This document shows, piece after piece, positions 1-6,250 of a stretch of 6,498 nucleotides of DNA. Position 1 is the first letter of the stretch; the number at the start of each line of letters is the position of its first letter. The notes beneath the pieces are model-generated. The model did no database searches. It was not told the DNA's origin and worked only from the letters and a program-made list of their open reading frames with translations. Made by a program: the position numbers and the translations under genes. Where the stretch lies: positions 1 to 6,498 of the forward strand of contig JAOUGG010000147.1 in NCBI GenBank assembly GCA_029857855.1, given 5' to 3'. Source of the DNA: Acidimicrobiia bacterium (GTDB taxonomy: Bacteria > Actinomycetota > Acidimicrobiia > Acidimicrobiales > SZUA-35).

Positions 1-647
1 CCCGGCAGATCGGCGACGACGAATTCGGACTCGCCCACCGTCACGACACCGAGATTTGGTTCGAGGGTCGTGAAGGGATAGTCGGCGATCTTCGGCTTGG
101 CCCGGGAGATGACCGAGATCAGCGTGCTCTTACCGGCGGACGGAAAGCCGACGAGAGCCACGTCCGCCATCAGCTTCAACTCGAGCCGGTACCACGTGTC
201 GGAACAGATCTCGCCCTGCTCAGCGAACTTCGGCGCCCGGCGGCGGTTCGACAGGAATCGGGCGTTGCCCTTTCCGCCCCGGCCGCCCGGTCCGGCCAGC
301 CAACGGTCGCCGTGGCTGACGAGGTCGGCCAGTAGTTCGCCGGACTCGTGGTCCTTGACGATGGTGCCCTCTGGCACGGACACGATCATGTCCTTGCCCC
401 GCTTACCGTGGCGTTTGGAGCCTTGCCCGTGGGTGCCGCTCTCGGCTATGCGGTGCGGGTAGTCACGAAAGGCAAGCAGGGAGGACACGTTGCGGTCCGC
501 GACAAGCCAGACGTCGCCGCCGTGTCCGCCATCGCCGCCGTCGGGTCCCCCGTAGGCCACGTGGGCCTCTCGCCGAAACGAGACACAGCCTGCGCCACCA
601 TCACCGCCCCGGACCGACAGATTGCATTCGTCTACGAAGTTCGACAT
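1..647 (-). CDS. obgE: Obg family GTPase (CgtA/ObgE), 5' part only
   Basis: Obg is an essential GTPase that binds the 50S subunit late in assembly and links ribosome maturation to growth and stress signals. The first 215 codons are present and the rest lies beyond base 1. The glycine-rich Obg fold fills roughly residues 1-158, with the typical repeats GGDGGAGCVSFRRE (14-27) and GGPDGGDGGHGGDVW (33-47). The G domain then begins: P-loop GFPSAGKST at 167-175, switch I PFTTLEP at 191-197, and the G3 motif DLPG exactly at the window edge (213-216). The N-terminus MSNFVDE matches the family. I chose the ATG at 647 because GAGG lies seven bases upstream. The gene follows rpmA by 102 bases, the usual partner order, but with a hairpin in between. 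Identity is secure; only completeness is unknown. Confidence 0.97.
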   Translation of the reverse strand, partial: MSNFVDECNLSVRGGDGGAGCVSFRREAHVAYGGPDGGDGGHGGDVWLVADRNVSSLLAFRDYPHRIAESGTHGQGSKRHGKRGKDMIVSVPEGTIVKDHESGELLADLVSHGDRWLAGPGGRGGKGNARFLSNRRRAPKFAEQGEICSDTWYRLELKLMADVALVGFPSAGKSTLISVISRAKPKIADYPFTTLEPNLGVVTVGESEFVVADLP

Positions 648-708
648 CGGACAGCCTCACTGATGATCGGTGGCCGACGCGGTGCGGGAGAGCGGAAACA
701 GCCGGAAG

Positions 709-735
709 CGACGGATCCGGTTGCCGGACCCGTCG
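709..735 (-). promoter_or_regulatory. 12-bp hairpin between rpmA and obgE
   Basis: Bases 709-720 and 724-735 form an inverted repeat of 12 pairs around a 3-base loop (CAA in the minus-strand RNA). The one non-Watson-Crick position (715/729) would be an A-C mismatch in a plus-strand RNA but a stable G-U wobble in the minus-strand RNA, which fits folding in the transcript of these genes. A pyrimidine-rich stretch follows, but there is no run of U, so it is not a classic intrinsic terminator. It could be a partial terminator, a processing site or a 3'-end stabiliser that separates L21/L27 expression from Obg. The structure is seen; its role is inferred. Confidence 0.45.
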
Positions 736-749
736 GCGACCGCCAGAGC

Positions 750-1001
750 TCAGTCGGCGCGGACGTCGACGAGTCGTCGGCCCTTGCGGAAACCGAACTT
801 GACCCGCCCCGCGGCGGTGGCGAACAGTGTGTCGTCGCCGCCCTTGGCCACGTTGTGGCCGGGATGGAACTTGGTGCCGCGCTGACGCACGATGATCGAA
901 CCGGCGGTCAGCTCCTCACCGTCGAACGCCTTGACGCCGAGCCGCTTGCTTTGTGAATCACGGCCGTTCCTTGTGGAACCGCCACCTTTGGTCTTCGACA
1001 T
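750..1001 (-). CDS. rpmA: 50S ribosomal protein L27 (bL27)
   Basis: L27 is a bacterial large-subunit protein whose N-terminal tail reaches the peptidyl transferase centre and helps place tRNA. The 83-residue product has the family's normal length and its signature blocks: [16 protein letters not shown] (9-24) and the strongly conserved [11 protein letters not shown] (38-48), followed by [12 protein letters not shown]. The N-terminus [10 protein letters not shown] starts directly with the basic tail, with no sign of the cleavable extension found in Firmicutes. The start is six bases after the rplU stop; GAAGGG in the end of rplU serves as the likely ribosome binding site. It is co-transcribed with rplU, the near-universal arrangement. 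Confidence 0.98.
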   Translation of the reverse strand: MSKTKGGGSTRNGRDSQSKRLGVKAFDGEELTAGSIIVRQRGTKFHPGHNVAKGGDDTLFATAAGRVKFGFRKGRRLVDVRAD

Positions 1002-1007
1002 GGTTTC

Positions 1008-1316
1008 TCAGCCCTTCGTGATGCCCGTGATCTCGATCATGGCGTAGGTCTGGCGATGACCGTAGCGACGCCGATTGTTGCTCTTGGACTTGTAGGTGAA
1101 TCCATCGATCTTCGGCCCCTTCGTCTCTTCGACGATCCGGGCGGAAACCGAAGCAGCCTTGAGCTGATCGGGGGTGGCCAGAACCTGGTCACCATCCACG
1201 AGCATCACCGGCCGCAGTTCGATGTCCGAGCCGATCTCACCGACCCGCTCGACCTGGATTCTCTGACCCTCTTCTATCCGGTACTGCTTGCCACCGGTGG
1301 CTACGATTGCGTACAT
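1008..1316 (-). CDS. rplU: 50S ribosomal protein L21 (bL21)
   Basis: L21 binds 23S rRNA in the large subunit. The 102-residue protein has the full family length, opening with MYAIVATGGKQYRIEEG and carrying the conserved basic C-terminal block KSKSNNRRRYGHRQ (76-89) followed by TYAMIEITGI. The ATG at 1316 is fixed by this N-terminus. It lies 26 bases after the stop of the RNase E/G gene, and the bases just upstream contain no clear Shine-Dalgarno sequence; the nearest purine tract (AAAGG, 1346-1350) is about 30 bases away. Translation may depend on ribosomes finishing the upstream gene, which is an inference. No room exists for a long L21 leader RNA of the Bacillus type. Confidence 0.98.
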   Translation of the reverse strand: MYAIVATGGKQYRIEEGQRIQVERVGEIGSDIELRPVMLVDGDQVLATPDQLKAASVSARIVEETKGPKIDGFTYKSKSNNRRRYGHRQTYAMIEITGITKG

Positions 1317-1342
1317 AACGGGACAATGCTACCGGGATATCG

Positions 1343-3151
1343 CTACCTTTCTTGCACGCTCGGCAAGATTTCGATGCCTCGCCCGTCACAGTGCGGGCAT
1401 TCCACCGACAACGATTCGAGGAGTCCCTCACCGATACGTTTCCGGGTCATCTCGGCCAGTCCGAGGGCCGAGATGTCGAACACCTGTGTCCGGGTCTTGT
1501 CCCGGCTGAGCGCCCGGCGGAAGACACGCATGACCTCGTCGCGGTTCTTCTTGGACTCCATGTCGACGAAGTCGATCACGATGATTCCGCCGATGTCTCG
1601 AAGCCTCAGCTGTTGGGCGATCGTCTCGGCAGCCTCAAGGTTGTTCGCGTAGACCGTGTCCTCGAGGCTGGACGTGCCGACGTTCTTGCCGGTGTTGACG
1701 TCGATGACGGTCAGCGCCTCGGTCGATTCGATGATCAGGGACCCACCCGACGGCAACCACACCTTCTTGTCGAGCGCCTTGTGCAGCTGCTCGTGCACAT
1801 GGAACCGTTCGAACAACGGGAGGCGCTCGGCCTCGGGATCGTAGTAGTCGACTCGATCGGCCAGCGCGGGGGTGATGGCCGACACGTAGTCGGACACCTC
1901 GTTGTACAGGCCGCGGTCGTCGAGCACCACACCCCGGTACTCCTTGTTGAACTCCTCGCGGATCACCCGAGTCGACATGTCGGGCTCCTGGTAGAGCAAC
2001 GCCGGAGCCTTGGAACGGGCCGCCAGGGTCTCGATCTGGTGCCACTGATCGAGCAGACCCGTGATGTCGCGCTCGATCTCCGCCGCCGTCACGTTCTCGG
2101 CCGCCGTTCGCACGATCAGACCGTGCTCCTTCGGGCGGACCTTGTCGAGAATCTGCCGGAGGCGTTTGCGTTCGCTGTCGGGGAGCCGCTTCGAGATGCC
2201 GTAGGTGGAGCTGTTGGGAACGAGCACGACGAACCGGCCCGGCAACGACACCTCGGTGGTGAGACGGGCGCCCTTGTGGGCGATCGGGTTCTTGGTCACC
2301 TGACAGAGAATCGACTGGCGTGCCTTGAGCATCTGCTCGATCTTTGGCTGCGAGGAGCTGGAGCCGTCGAAGTCGTCCTTGTCGTACTGGACGTCGCCCC
2401 GGTAGATGACCGCGTTCTTCGGCGTCCCGATGTCGACGAACGCCGCCTCCATGCCGGGCAACACGTTCTGAACCCGACCGAGGTAGATGTTGCCGTGGAT
2501 CTGGAAAACATCGTCGGTCGGGCGGGACACGTAGTACTCGATCAGCGACCTGCCCTCGAGAACGGCGATATGGGTGGCGTCGGCCTTCTTCGACACGACC
2601 ATCAGGTAGCGCCCGACGGGGCGACCCTTGCGGGATCGACCTCTCCGCAGCTCCAGCGTCTCATCGTCGAGATCGAGATCGCTGTCGGGAATGACGTGAC
2701 CGACCGGTTCGGGTTTCGACTGCCGCCCCCGGTTGCGGCCGCGGCGACGGGAGCGGCCTGAACCCGAGGACGATCCGCTGCTGGACTGGCCCTTCTGGCC
2801 TTCGGACCGACGGTTGTTCTGGCCTCCGTTGTTCCCATCGTTGCCGCCCTCATCCCGCTGGGAGCGATCTCCCGAGTCCTGGTTGGCGGAGCCGTCGGCA
2901 CCGCCCGAAGGTTTGCGACGGCGACGGCGACGACGACCGTCGCCTCCTGCGGGCGCACCCGAGCCTGATCCGCCGCCCGATGATCCGATCGAACCGGAAG
3001 GTGTCGGTGCGGGGCGAGTGTCGCCGATTTTCGGTTTTGGTGTCGACGGCGCAGTGGCTGCGGCCTTGGGTGAGCCGGACGATGATTCCTTTACCGGTTC
3101 ACTGGTTTTGCGGTCAACGGGAGCCTGACTGCTCTCGGACGCTTCGGACAT
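1343..3151 (-). CDS. rne: Ribonuclease E/G family endoribonuclease with disordered N-terminal extension
   Basis: A single-strand-specific endoribonuclease that starts mRNA decay and processes rRNA and tRNA precursors. From the ATG at 3151 the protein has 602 residues. Residues 1 to about 175 are low complexity, rich in Ser, Gly, Arg and Asn, with seven arginines in a row (73-79). The catalytic core follows: S1 RNA-binding region (about 195-310, including NIYLGRVQNVLPGMEAAFVD), a 5'-sensor region with the Arg-Thr pair R348-T349, and the DNase I-like site with the two metal-binding aspartates D484 (in VIDVNTGKN) and D527 (in GIIVIDFVDM). The zinc-link motif CPHC is at 585-588. The protein ends 14 residues later, so there is no C-terminal scaffold and no small-domain-plus-scaffold tail as in E. 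coli RNase E. An upstream in-frame GTG at 3178 would overlap the DUF2344 gene; the ATG is preferred because GAAGGGA lies about ten bases upstream. E versus G naming is a matter of convention here. Confidence 0.95.
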   Translation of the reverse strand: MSEASESSQAPVDRKTSEPVKESSSGSPKAAATAPSTPKPKIGDTRPAPTPSGSIGSSGGGSGSGAPAGGDGRRRRRRRKPSGGADGSANQDSGDRSQRDEGGNDGNNGGQNNRRSEGQKGQSSSGSSSGSGRSRRRGRNRGRQSKPEPVGHVIPDSDLDLDDETLELRRGRSRKGRPVGRYLMVVSKKADATHIAVLEGRSLIEYYVSRPTDDVFQIHGNIYLGRVQNVLPGMEAAFVDIGTPKNAVIYRGDVQYDKDDFDGSSSSQPKIEQMLKARQSILCQVTKNPIAHKGARLTTEVSLPGRFVVLVPNSSTYGISKRLPDSERKRLRQILDKVRPKEHGLIVRTAAENVTAAEIERDITGLLDQWHQIETLAARSKAPALLYQEPDMSTRVIREEFNKEYRGVVLDDRGLYNEVSDYVSAITPALADRVDYYDPEAERLPLFERFHVHEQLHKALDKKVWLPSGGSLIIESTEALTVIDVNTGKNVGTSSLEDTVYANNLEAAETIAQQLRLRDIGGIIVIDFVDMESKKNRDEVMRVFRRALSRDKTRTQVFDISALGLAEMTRKRIGEGLLESLSVECPHCDGRGIEILPSVQER

Positions 3152-3167
3152 GTACGAACATCCCTTC

Positions 3168-3989
3168 TCATGAGGCACGTCTCAATTCGTGCCTGGTCGA
3201 CGCGTCAGGCCTACTCACCGGTTCGCTCCGGATCCCGTCGACTTCAATCCATTGATGTGTTCGCCGAACTCGTCCTTCGAGCAGCCCTCCGTCCGGTTCG
3301 GTTGCATCGGATCCGGCGGCCAGACGGCCGAGGACCTCGATGAGTTCCGATGGACGCAGTGAGGTGTTCTCATTCGAGAGTTCGACTTCCAATTCGGTGC
3401 CGTGTTGCAGCCCGCCGTCTCCTGCCGGCACGCCCGTAGCGGGGGTGCCTTCCTTGGTCGGCGTGCCCCCGAAGGGGCCGGCCACTCGAAGTGCGAGTAT
3501 GGCCGGGCGGACGTCGGCGACGGCGGTCTTCCCCTTGCGGACCCGCTCCAGGAGCAGTTCCGGGGCGTCCAGGGCTGCCGCTACTGCTGCCGCAACACTG
3601 TCCGTTGGAGCACCGAGAACCTCGATGCGCCAGGTACAACTCGTGATTACCTGTTGTAGGGAGGCCGCACCCTGCTCCAGCACGACAACCGACTCGACGG
3701 ACAAGCCGTCGGGTAGGGCGTCGCTCAAAGCGGCGGCCATGGTCTCGACGTCGGGCATTTCCGTGACCTCGACGTCGAGGTATTCGGCGTCCGACTCGTG
3801 ACCGACACTGAGAGCCAGCCCGAAGCTGAGCTTCGGGCGCGGTGAGAACCCTTCAGAGTAGGCCACGGGGAGTCGAACAATTCGCATGGCCCGCTCGAAG
3901 AGCCGGGCCACATCTCGATGGCTGACAAAACGAATCTTGCCTGCCTTGGTGAATCGGATCCGGAGACGAAGTTTGGGGGGCGGGCTCAA
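3168..3989 (-). CDS. DUF2344 / TIGR03936 radical SAM-linked protein
   Basis: Protein of 273 residues of the family named for its link to TIGR03960 radical SAM proteins; in many bacteria the two are one fused polypeptide. The biochemical role is not known to me. The N-terminal half carries the family hallmark: FTKAGKIRFVSHRDVARLFE (13-32), then LPVAYSEGFSPRPKLSFG (40-57) and AEYLDVEV (68-75). Later conserved pieces are VRKGKTAVADVRPAILAL (150-167) and VRRTHQWIEV (241-250). Residues about 172-197 form a Gly/Pro/Thr-rich insertion that looks like a flexible loop. The start codon is TTG, overlapping the upstream TGA as TTGA, with GGAGG seven bases ahead, a strong sign of coupled translation with the radical SAM gene. 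It is soluble, with no signal peptide or membrane segment visible. The RNase E/G gene starts 16 bases after its stop. Confidence 0.9.
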   Translation of the reverse strand: MSPPPKLRLRIRFTKAGKIRFVSHRDVARLFERAMRIVRLPVAYSEGFSPRPKLSFGLALSVGHESDAEYLDVEVTEMPDVETMAAALSDALPDGLSVESVVVLEQGAASLQQVITSCTWRIEVLGAPTDSVAAAVAAALDAPELLLERVRKGKTAVADVRPAILALRVAGPFGGTPTKEGTPATGVPAGDGGLQHGTELEVELSNENTSLRPSELIEVLGRLAAGSDATEPDGGLLEGRVRRTHQWIEVDGIRSEPVSRPDASTRHELRRAS

Positions 3990-6010
3990 GCCGACGCCTC
4001 CGCGTGCTCGCCGATCCGATTCTCGTTTCGATTTTCGGGCGCAGGGCCGTGACGTGACGGCAACACCGTCACCGGCACCGCTCCCCCGGTGGTCAGATCC
4101 TGGCCGGTTCCCTGGCTACCGCCGGCAGGCGGCGTGGCCGAGGCGACCACGTGCTCTATGCCGTAGCCGGTGCAGGCCCCGCAGTCGTAACACGGGGTCC
4201 AGCGGCAGTCCTCCAGGCCGACCTCGGCCAGAGCATCCTGCCAGTCCTGCCAGAGGAAGTCCTTGTGTAGTCCGGCCCACAGGTGATCCCAGGGCAGGAC
4301 CTCGCCTTCGGTGCGGTGGCGGTAGACGAAGTCCTCGACCCTCAGGCCGTGGTCGGCCATGGCCGTGGTCCACCGCTCGATGTCGAAGTGCTCCGACCAT
4401 TCCTGGAACACGCCGCCATTCCGCCACACCTGTTCGATGACCGGCCCGATTCGGCGGTCACCCCGGCTGGCGATGCCCTCGGCCAGCGTGGCCCGGGGAT
4501 CGTGCCACTTGAGCTGAACACCTCGCATCTTGCGGGTGGCGTCGCGTAGCAGGTTGACCTTGCGCTGCAGTTCCTCGGCCGTGTTCTGCCCGAACCACTG
4601 GAACGGGGTGAACGGCTTCGGCACGAACCCGCCGACCGAGACGGTCACGCTGGCCCGATTGTTGTGCTTCTTGCCGATGGCGACACAGTTCTTGGCCAGC
4701 TCGGCGATCCCGAGGGTGTCTTCGTCGGTCTCGGAGGGCAGGCCGATCAAGAAGTAGAGCTTGACCCGCTTCCATCCCTGGGAGAAGGCGGCGTCGACCG
4801 CCTGGTAGAGGTCTTCCTCCCGGATGAGCTTGTTGATGATCTGGCGCATCCGCCAGGTGCCGGCCTCCGGGGCGAACGTGAGACCGCCCCGTTTCGCCCG
4901 CTGGAGTTGAGCGGCGATCCCGACGCCGAAGGCATCGACCCGCAGCGACGGCAGCGACACGGACACAGGACCGCAACCAGCGTCGTCGCCGTCGTTGATG
5001 AGATCGGTGACGACGTCCTCCACGTTGCTGAAGTCGGCGGTCGACAGCGATGTGAGCGTGACCTCGTCGTAGCCGGTGCGGCGCAGCCCCTCACCCACCA
5101 TCGTGCGAACCTGGTCGGCCGGTCGCTCCCGAACCGGGCGGGTGATCATGCCGGCCTGACAGAAGCGGCAGCCACGGGTGCACCCTCGGAAGACCTCCAC
5201 GTTCAAACGGTCATGGACGACCTCGGTGAGCGGGACGAGTTGTTCCTTCGGGTACGGCCAGTCGGCCAGGTCGGCCACGGTGCGCTTCTCGATGAGCGTC
5301 GGCAGACCGTCGACCAGCGGTTCGACACTCGCCACTTTCGGACCGTCGTAGGTCATCTCGTAGAGCGACGGGACATACACCGATTCGAGCTGCGCCAATT
5401 CGACCAGCAGGGCCCGACGGTCGGCGAATTTCGTGGTCGGCCGGTCCGCGGTGGGAGCCAGGTGGCGAACCATGACCTCGGTGATCTCGCCGACCACCTC
5501 CTCGCCGTCGCCGAGCACGACGACGTCGACGAAATCGGCCAGCGGCTCGGGGTTGTAGGTGCAGTGGCCGCCGACCATGATCAGCGAATCCCGCTCGGTG
5601 CGATCGGCGCTGTGGATCGGCAGACCGGCCAAGTCGATGCAGTTCAACAGGTTGGTGTAGGTCAGCTCGGCCGACAGGTTGAACGCGATGGCATCGAACT
5701 CACCCGCCGGCGTGTGATGCTCGACGGAGAAGAGCGGTATCCGCTCCTGGCGCATGAGTTCCTCGAGGTCGACCCACGGCGCATAGGAGCGGTCGGCTCG
5801 GGCGTCGAGCCGCTCGTTGACGATCTCGTAGAGGATCTGCAGACCCTGGTTCGGGAGCCCGACCTCATAGGTGTCGGGGTAGGTGAAGCACCAGCTGACA
5901 AGCCCGGGGTCGGGAAATTTGGCTTTCGCGCCGTCTTCACAACCGATGTAGCGGGCCGGTTTCTGGACCCTCGGAAGGAGCGGCTCCAATAGTGGCCAAA
6001 CGGACGTCAT
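3986..6010 (-). CDS. B12-binding-like radical SAM protein, TIGR03960 family
   Basis: From the ATG at 6010 the protein has 674 residues. It opens with PLLEPLLPRVQKPARYIG, typical of the family. An N-terminal cobalamin-binding-like Rossmann region is suggested by residues about 35-175 (VGLPNQGLQILY, MVGGHCTYNPEPLADFVD, VVVLGDGEEV); it lacks the classic DxHxxG cobalamin ligand motif, so B12 binding is doubtful. The radical SAM core follows with the 4Fe-4S motif CTRGCRFC (C277, C281, C284) and downstream FAPEAGT and KLYFLIGLPSETDED. A second cysteine set near the C-terminus (C602, C607, C610, C613) could hold another cluster. The last ~55 residues are a Gly/Pro-rich tail resembling a linker. Substrate and reaction are unknown. 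A TTG at 6085 would add 25 unconserved residues; the ATG is favoured by family alignment although it has no clear Shine-Dalgarno site. It is the first gene after the ndk gap and is translationally coupled to its DUF2344 partner. Confidence 0.9.
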   Translation of the reverse strand: MTSVWPLLEPLLPRVQKPARYIGCEDGAKAKFPDPGLVSWCFTYPDTYEVGLPNQGLQILYEIVNERLDARADRSYAPWVDLEELMRQERIPLFSVEHHTPAGEFDAIAFNLSAELTYTNLLNCIDLAGLPIHSADRTERDSLIMVGGHCTYNPEPLADFVDVVVLGDGEEVVGEITEVMVRHLAPTADRPTTKFADRRALLVELAQLESVYVPSLYEMTYDGPKVASVEPLVDGLPTLIEKRTVADLADWPYPKEQLVPLTEVVHDRLNVEVFRGCTRGCRFCQAGMITRPVRERPADQVRTMVGEGLRRTGYDEVTLTSLSTADFSNVEDVVTDLINDGDDAGCGPVSVSLPSLRVDAFGVGIAAQLQRAKRGGLTFAPEAGTWRMRQIINKLIREEDLYQAVDAAFSQGWKRVKLYFLIGLPSETDEDTLGIAELAKNCVAIGKKHNNRASVTVSVGGFVPKPFTPFQWFGQNTAEELQRKVNLLRDATRKMRGVQLKWHDPRATLAEGIASRGDRRIGPVIEQVWRNGGVFQEWSEHFDIERWTTAMADHGLRVEDFVYRHRTEGEVLPWDHLWAGLHKDFLWQDWQDALAEVGLEDCRWTPCYDCGACTGYGIEHVVASATPPAGGSQGTGQDLTTGGAVPVTVLPSRHGPAPENRNENRIGEHAEASA

Positions 6011-6107
6011 GGAGAGCAGAACACGTGCATTCCGGCGGCGCGGTTCCGACCACGTTTGAGGCCTCGACCGGCCGGAATAAGGCAAAGTACTTCTTCTGTA
6101 ACCCTAT

Positions 6108-6139
6108 CGCAGTGCAACCGCCGGGAGGCGGTTGCTGCG
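6108..6139 (-). terminator. Strong hairpin, possible terminator or attenuator after ndk
   Basis: Bases 6114-6122 pair with 6127-6135 (nine pairs, mostly G-C) around a 4-base loop; after a 2-base bulge, 6108-6111 pair with 6136-6139 (four more). In the direction of transcription it follows the second hairpin and is followed by AUAGGGUUACAG, without a U run. Many high-GC bacteria end transcription at hairpins lacking a U tract, so termination of ndk transcripts is plausible but unproven. It may also act within the leader of the downstream operon. Confidence 0.4.
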
Positions 6140-6162
6140 AGTTTGGACTGAGCCCAAACTCG
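6138..6162 (-). promoter_or_regulatory. Second hairpin, adjacent to and sharing two bases with the first
   Basis: Bases 6138-6146 (CGAGTTTGG) pair perfectly with 6154-6162 (CCAAACTCG), nine pairs with a 7-base loop. It shares bases 6138-6139 with the outer stem of the neighbouring hairpin, so the two either stack end to end or compete at that point. Being fully symmetric, it could form in RNA of either strand, or serve as a palindromic protein-binding site in DNA. No function can be assigned from sequence alone. Confidence 0.4.
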
Positions 6163-6250
6163 GTGCGGTTGGATGCACAATCCCGAAATTTGGAGCAGAG
6201 GTTACACCGAGTGTCGTCTGAGGTCCGCAGAACGGGTTGGGTTGAGCTGA

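Larger units (their letters stand above)
6011..6250. other. Non-coding gap between ndk and the radical SAM gene
   Basis: This 240-base gap is the longest non-coding stretch and the most likely place for ndk transcription to end and for the downstream operon to begin. It holds two adjacent hairpins (6108-6162). Below them on the minus strand is a TAGGGT hexamer (6106-6101) that fits the loose actinobacterial -10 pattern TANNNT, but no matching -35 is evident, so no promoter is called. I saw no cobalamin-riboswitch-like box, no tRNA and no convincing small ORF. Plus-strand reading frames here look like chance. Confidence 0.6.

Noticed and set aside
348..956. Plus-strand open frame of 202 codons across obgE and rpmA
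   Set aside because: It is antisense to two conserved genes and the intervening hairpin, with no recognisable domain.
1352..2761. Plus-strand open frame of 469 codons
   Set aside because: It lies wholly opposite the RNase E/G gene, which carries all expected catalytic motifs. The product is a Val/Asp/Leu/Arg-rich string with no recognisable family, as expected from the reverse strand of a high-GC gene.
2915..2932. Three copies of a 6-base repeat (GCGACG) as a possible variable repeat
   Set aside because: It encodes part of the arginine run of the RNase E/G arm, is in frame and only three units long; it fits codon bias rather than phase variation.
3152..3178. GTG at 3178 as start of the RNase E/G gene
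   Set aside because: It would overlap the DUF2344 gene by 11 bases, adds nine unconserved residues and lacks a better binding site than the ATG at 3151, which has GAAGGGA about ten bases upstream.
4664..5992. Plus-strand open frame of 442 codons
   Set aside because: It is opposite the radical SAM gene and its composition (Asp, Val, Gly, Arg) is that of an antisense shadow; no motif or ribosome binding site supports it.
6101..6129. Minus-strand promoter with TAGGGT as -10
   Set aside because: The hexamer fits TANNNT, but the region 16-18 bases upstream is the G/C-rich hairpin stem and has no -35 likeness, so the call is not supported.
6011..6250. Cobalamin or S-adenosylmethionine riboswitch upstream of the radical SAM gene
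   Set aside because: I looked for conserved riboswitch boxes in the minus strand and saw none; the two simple hairpins do not match either architecture.
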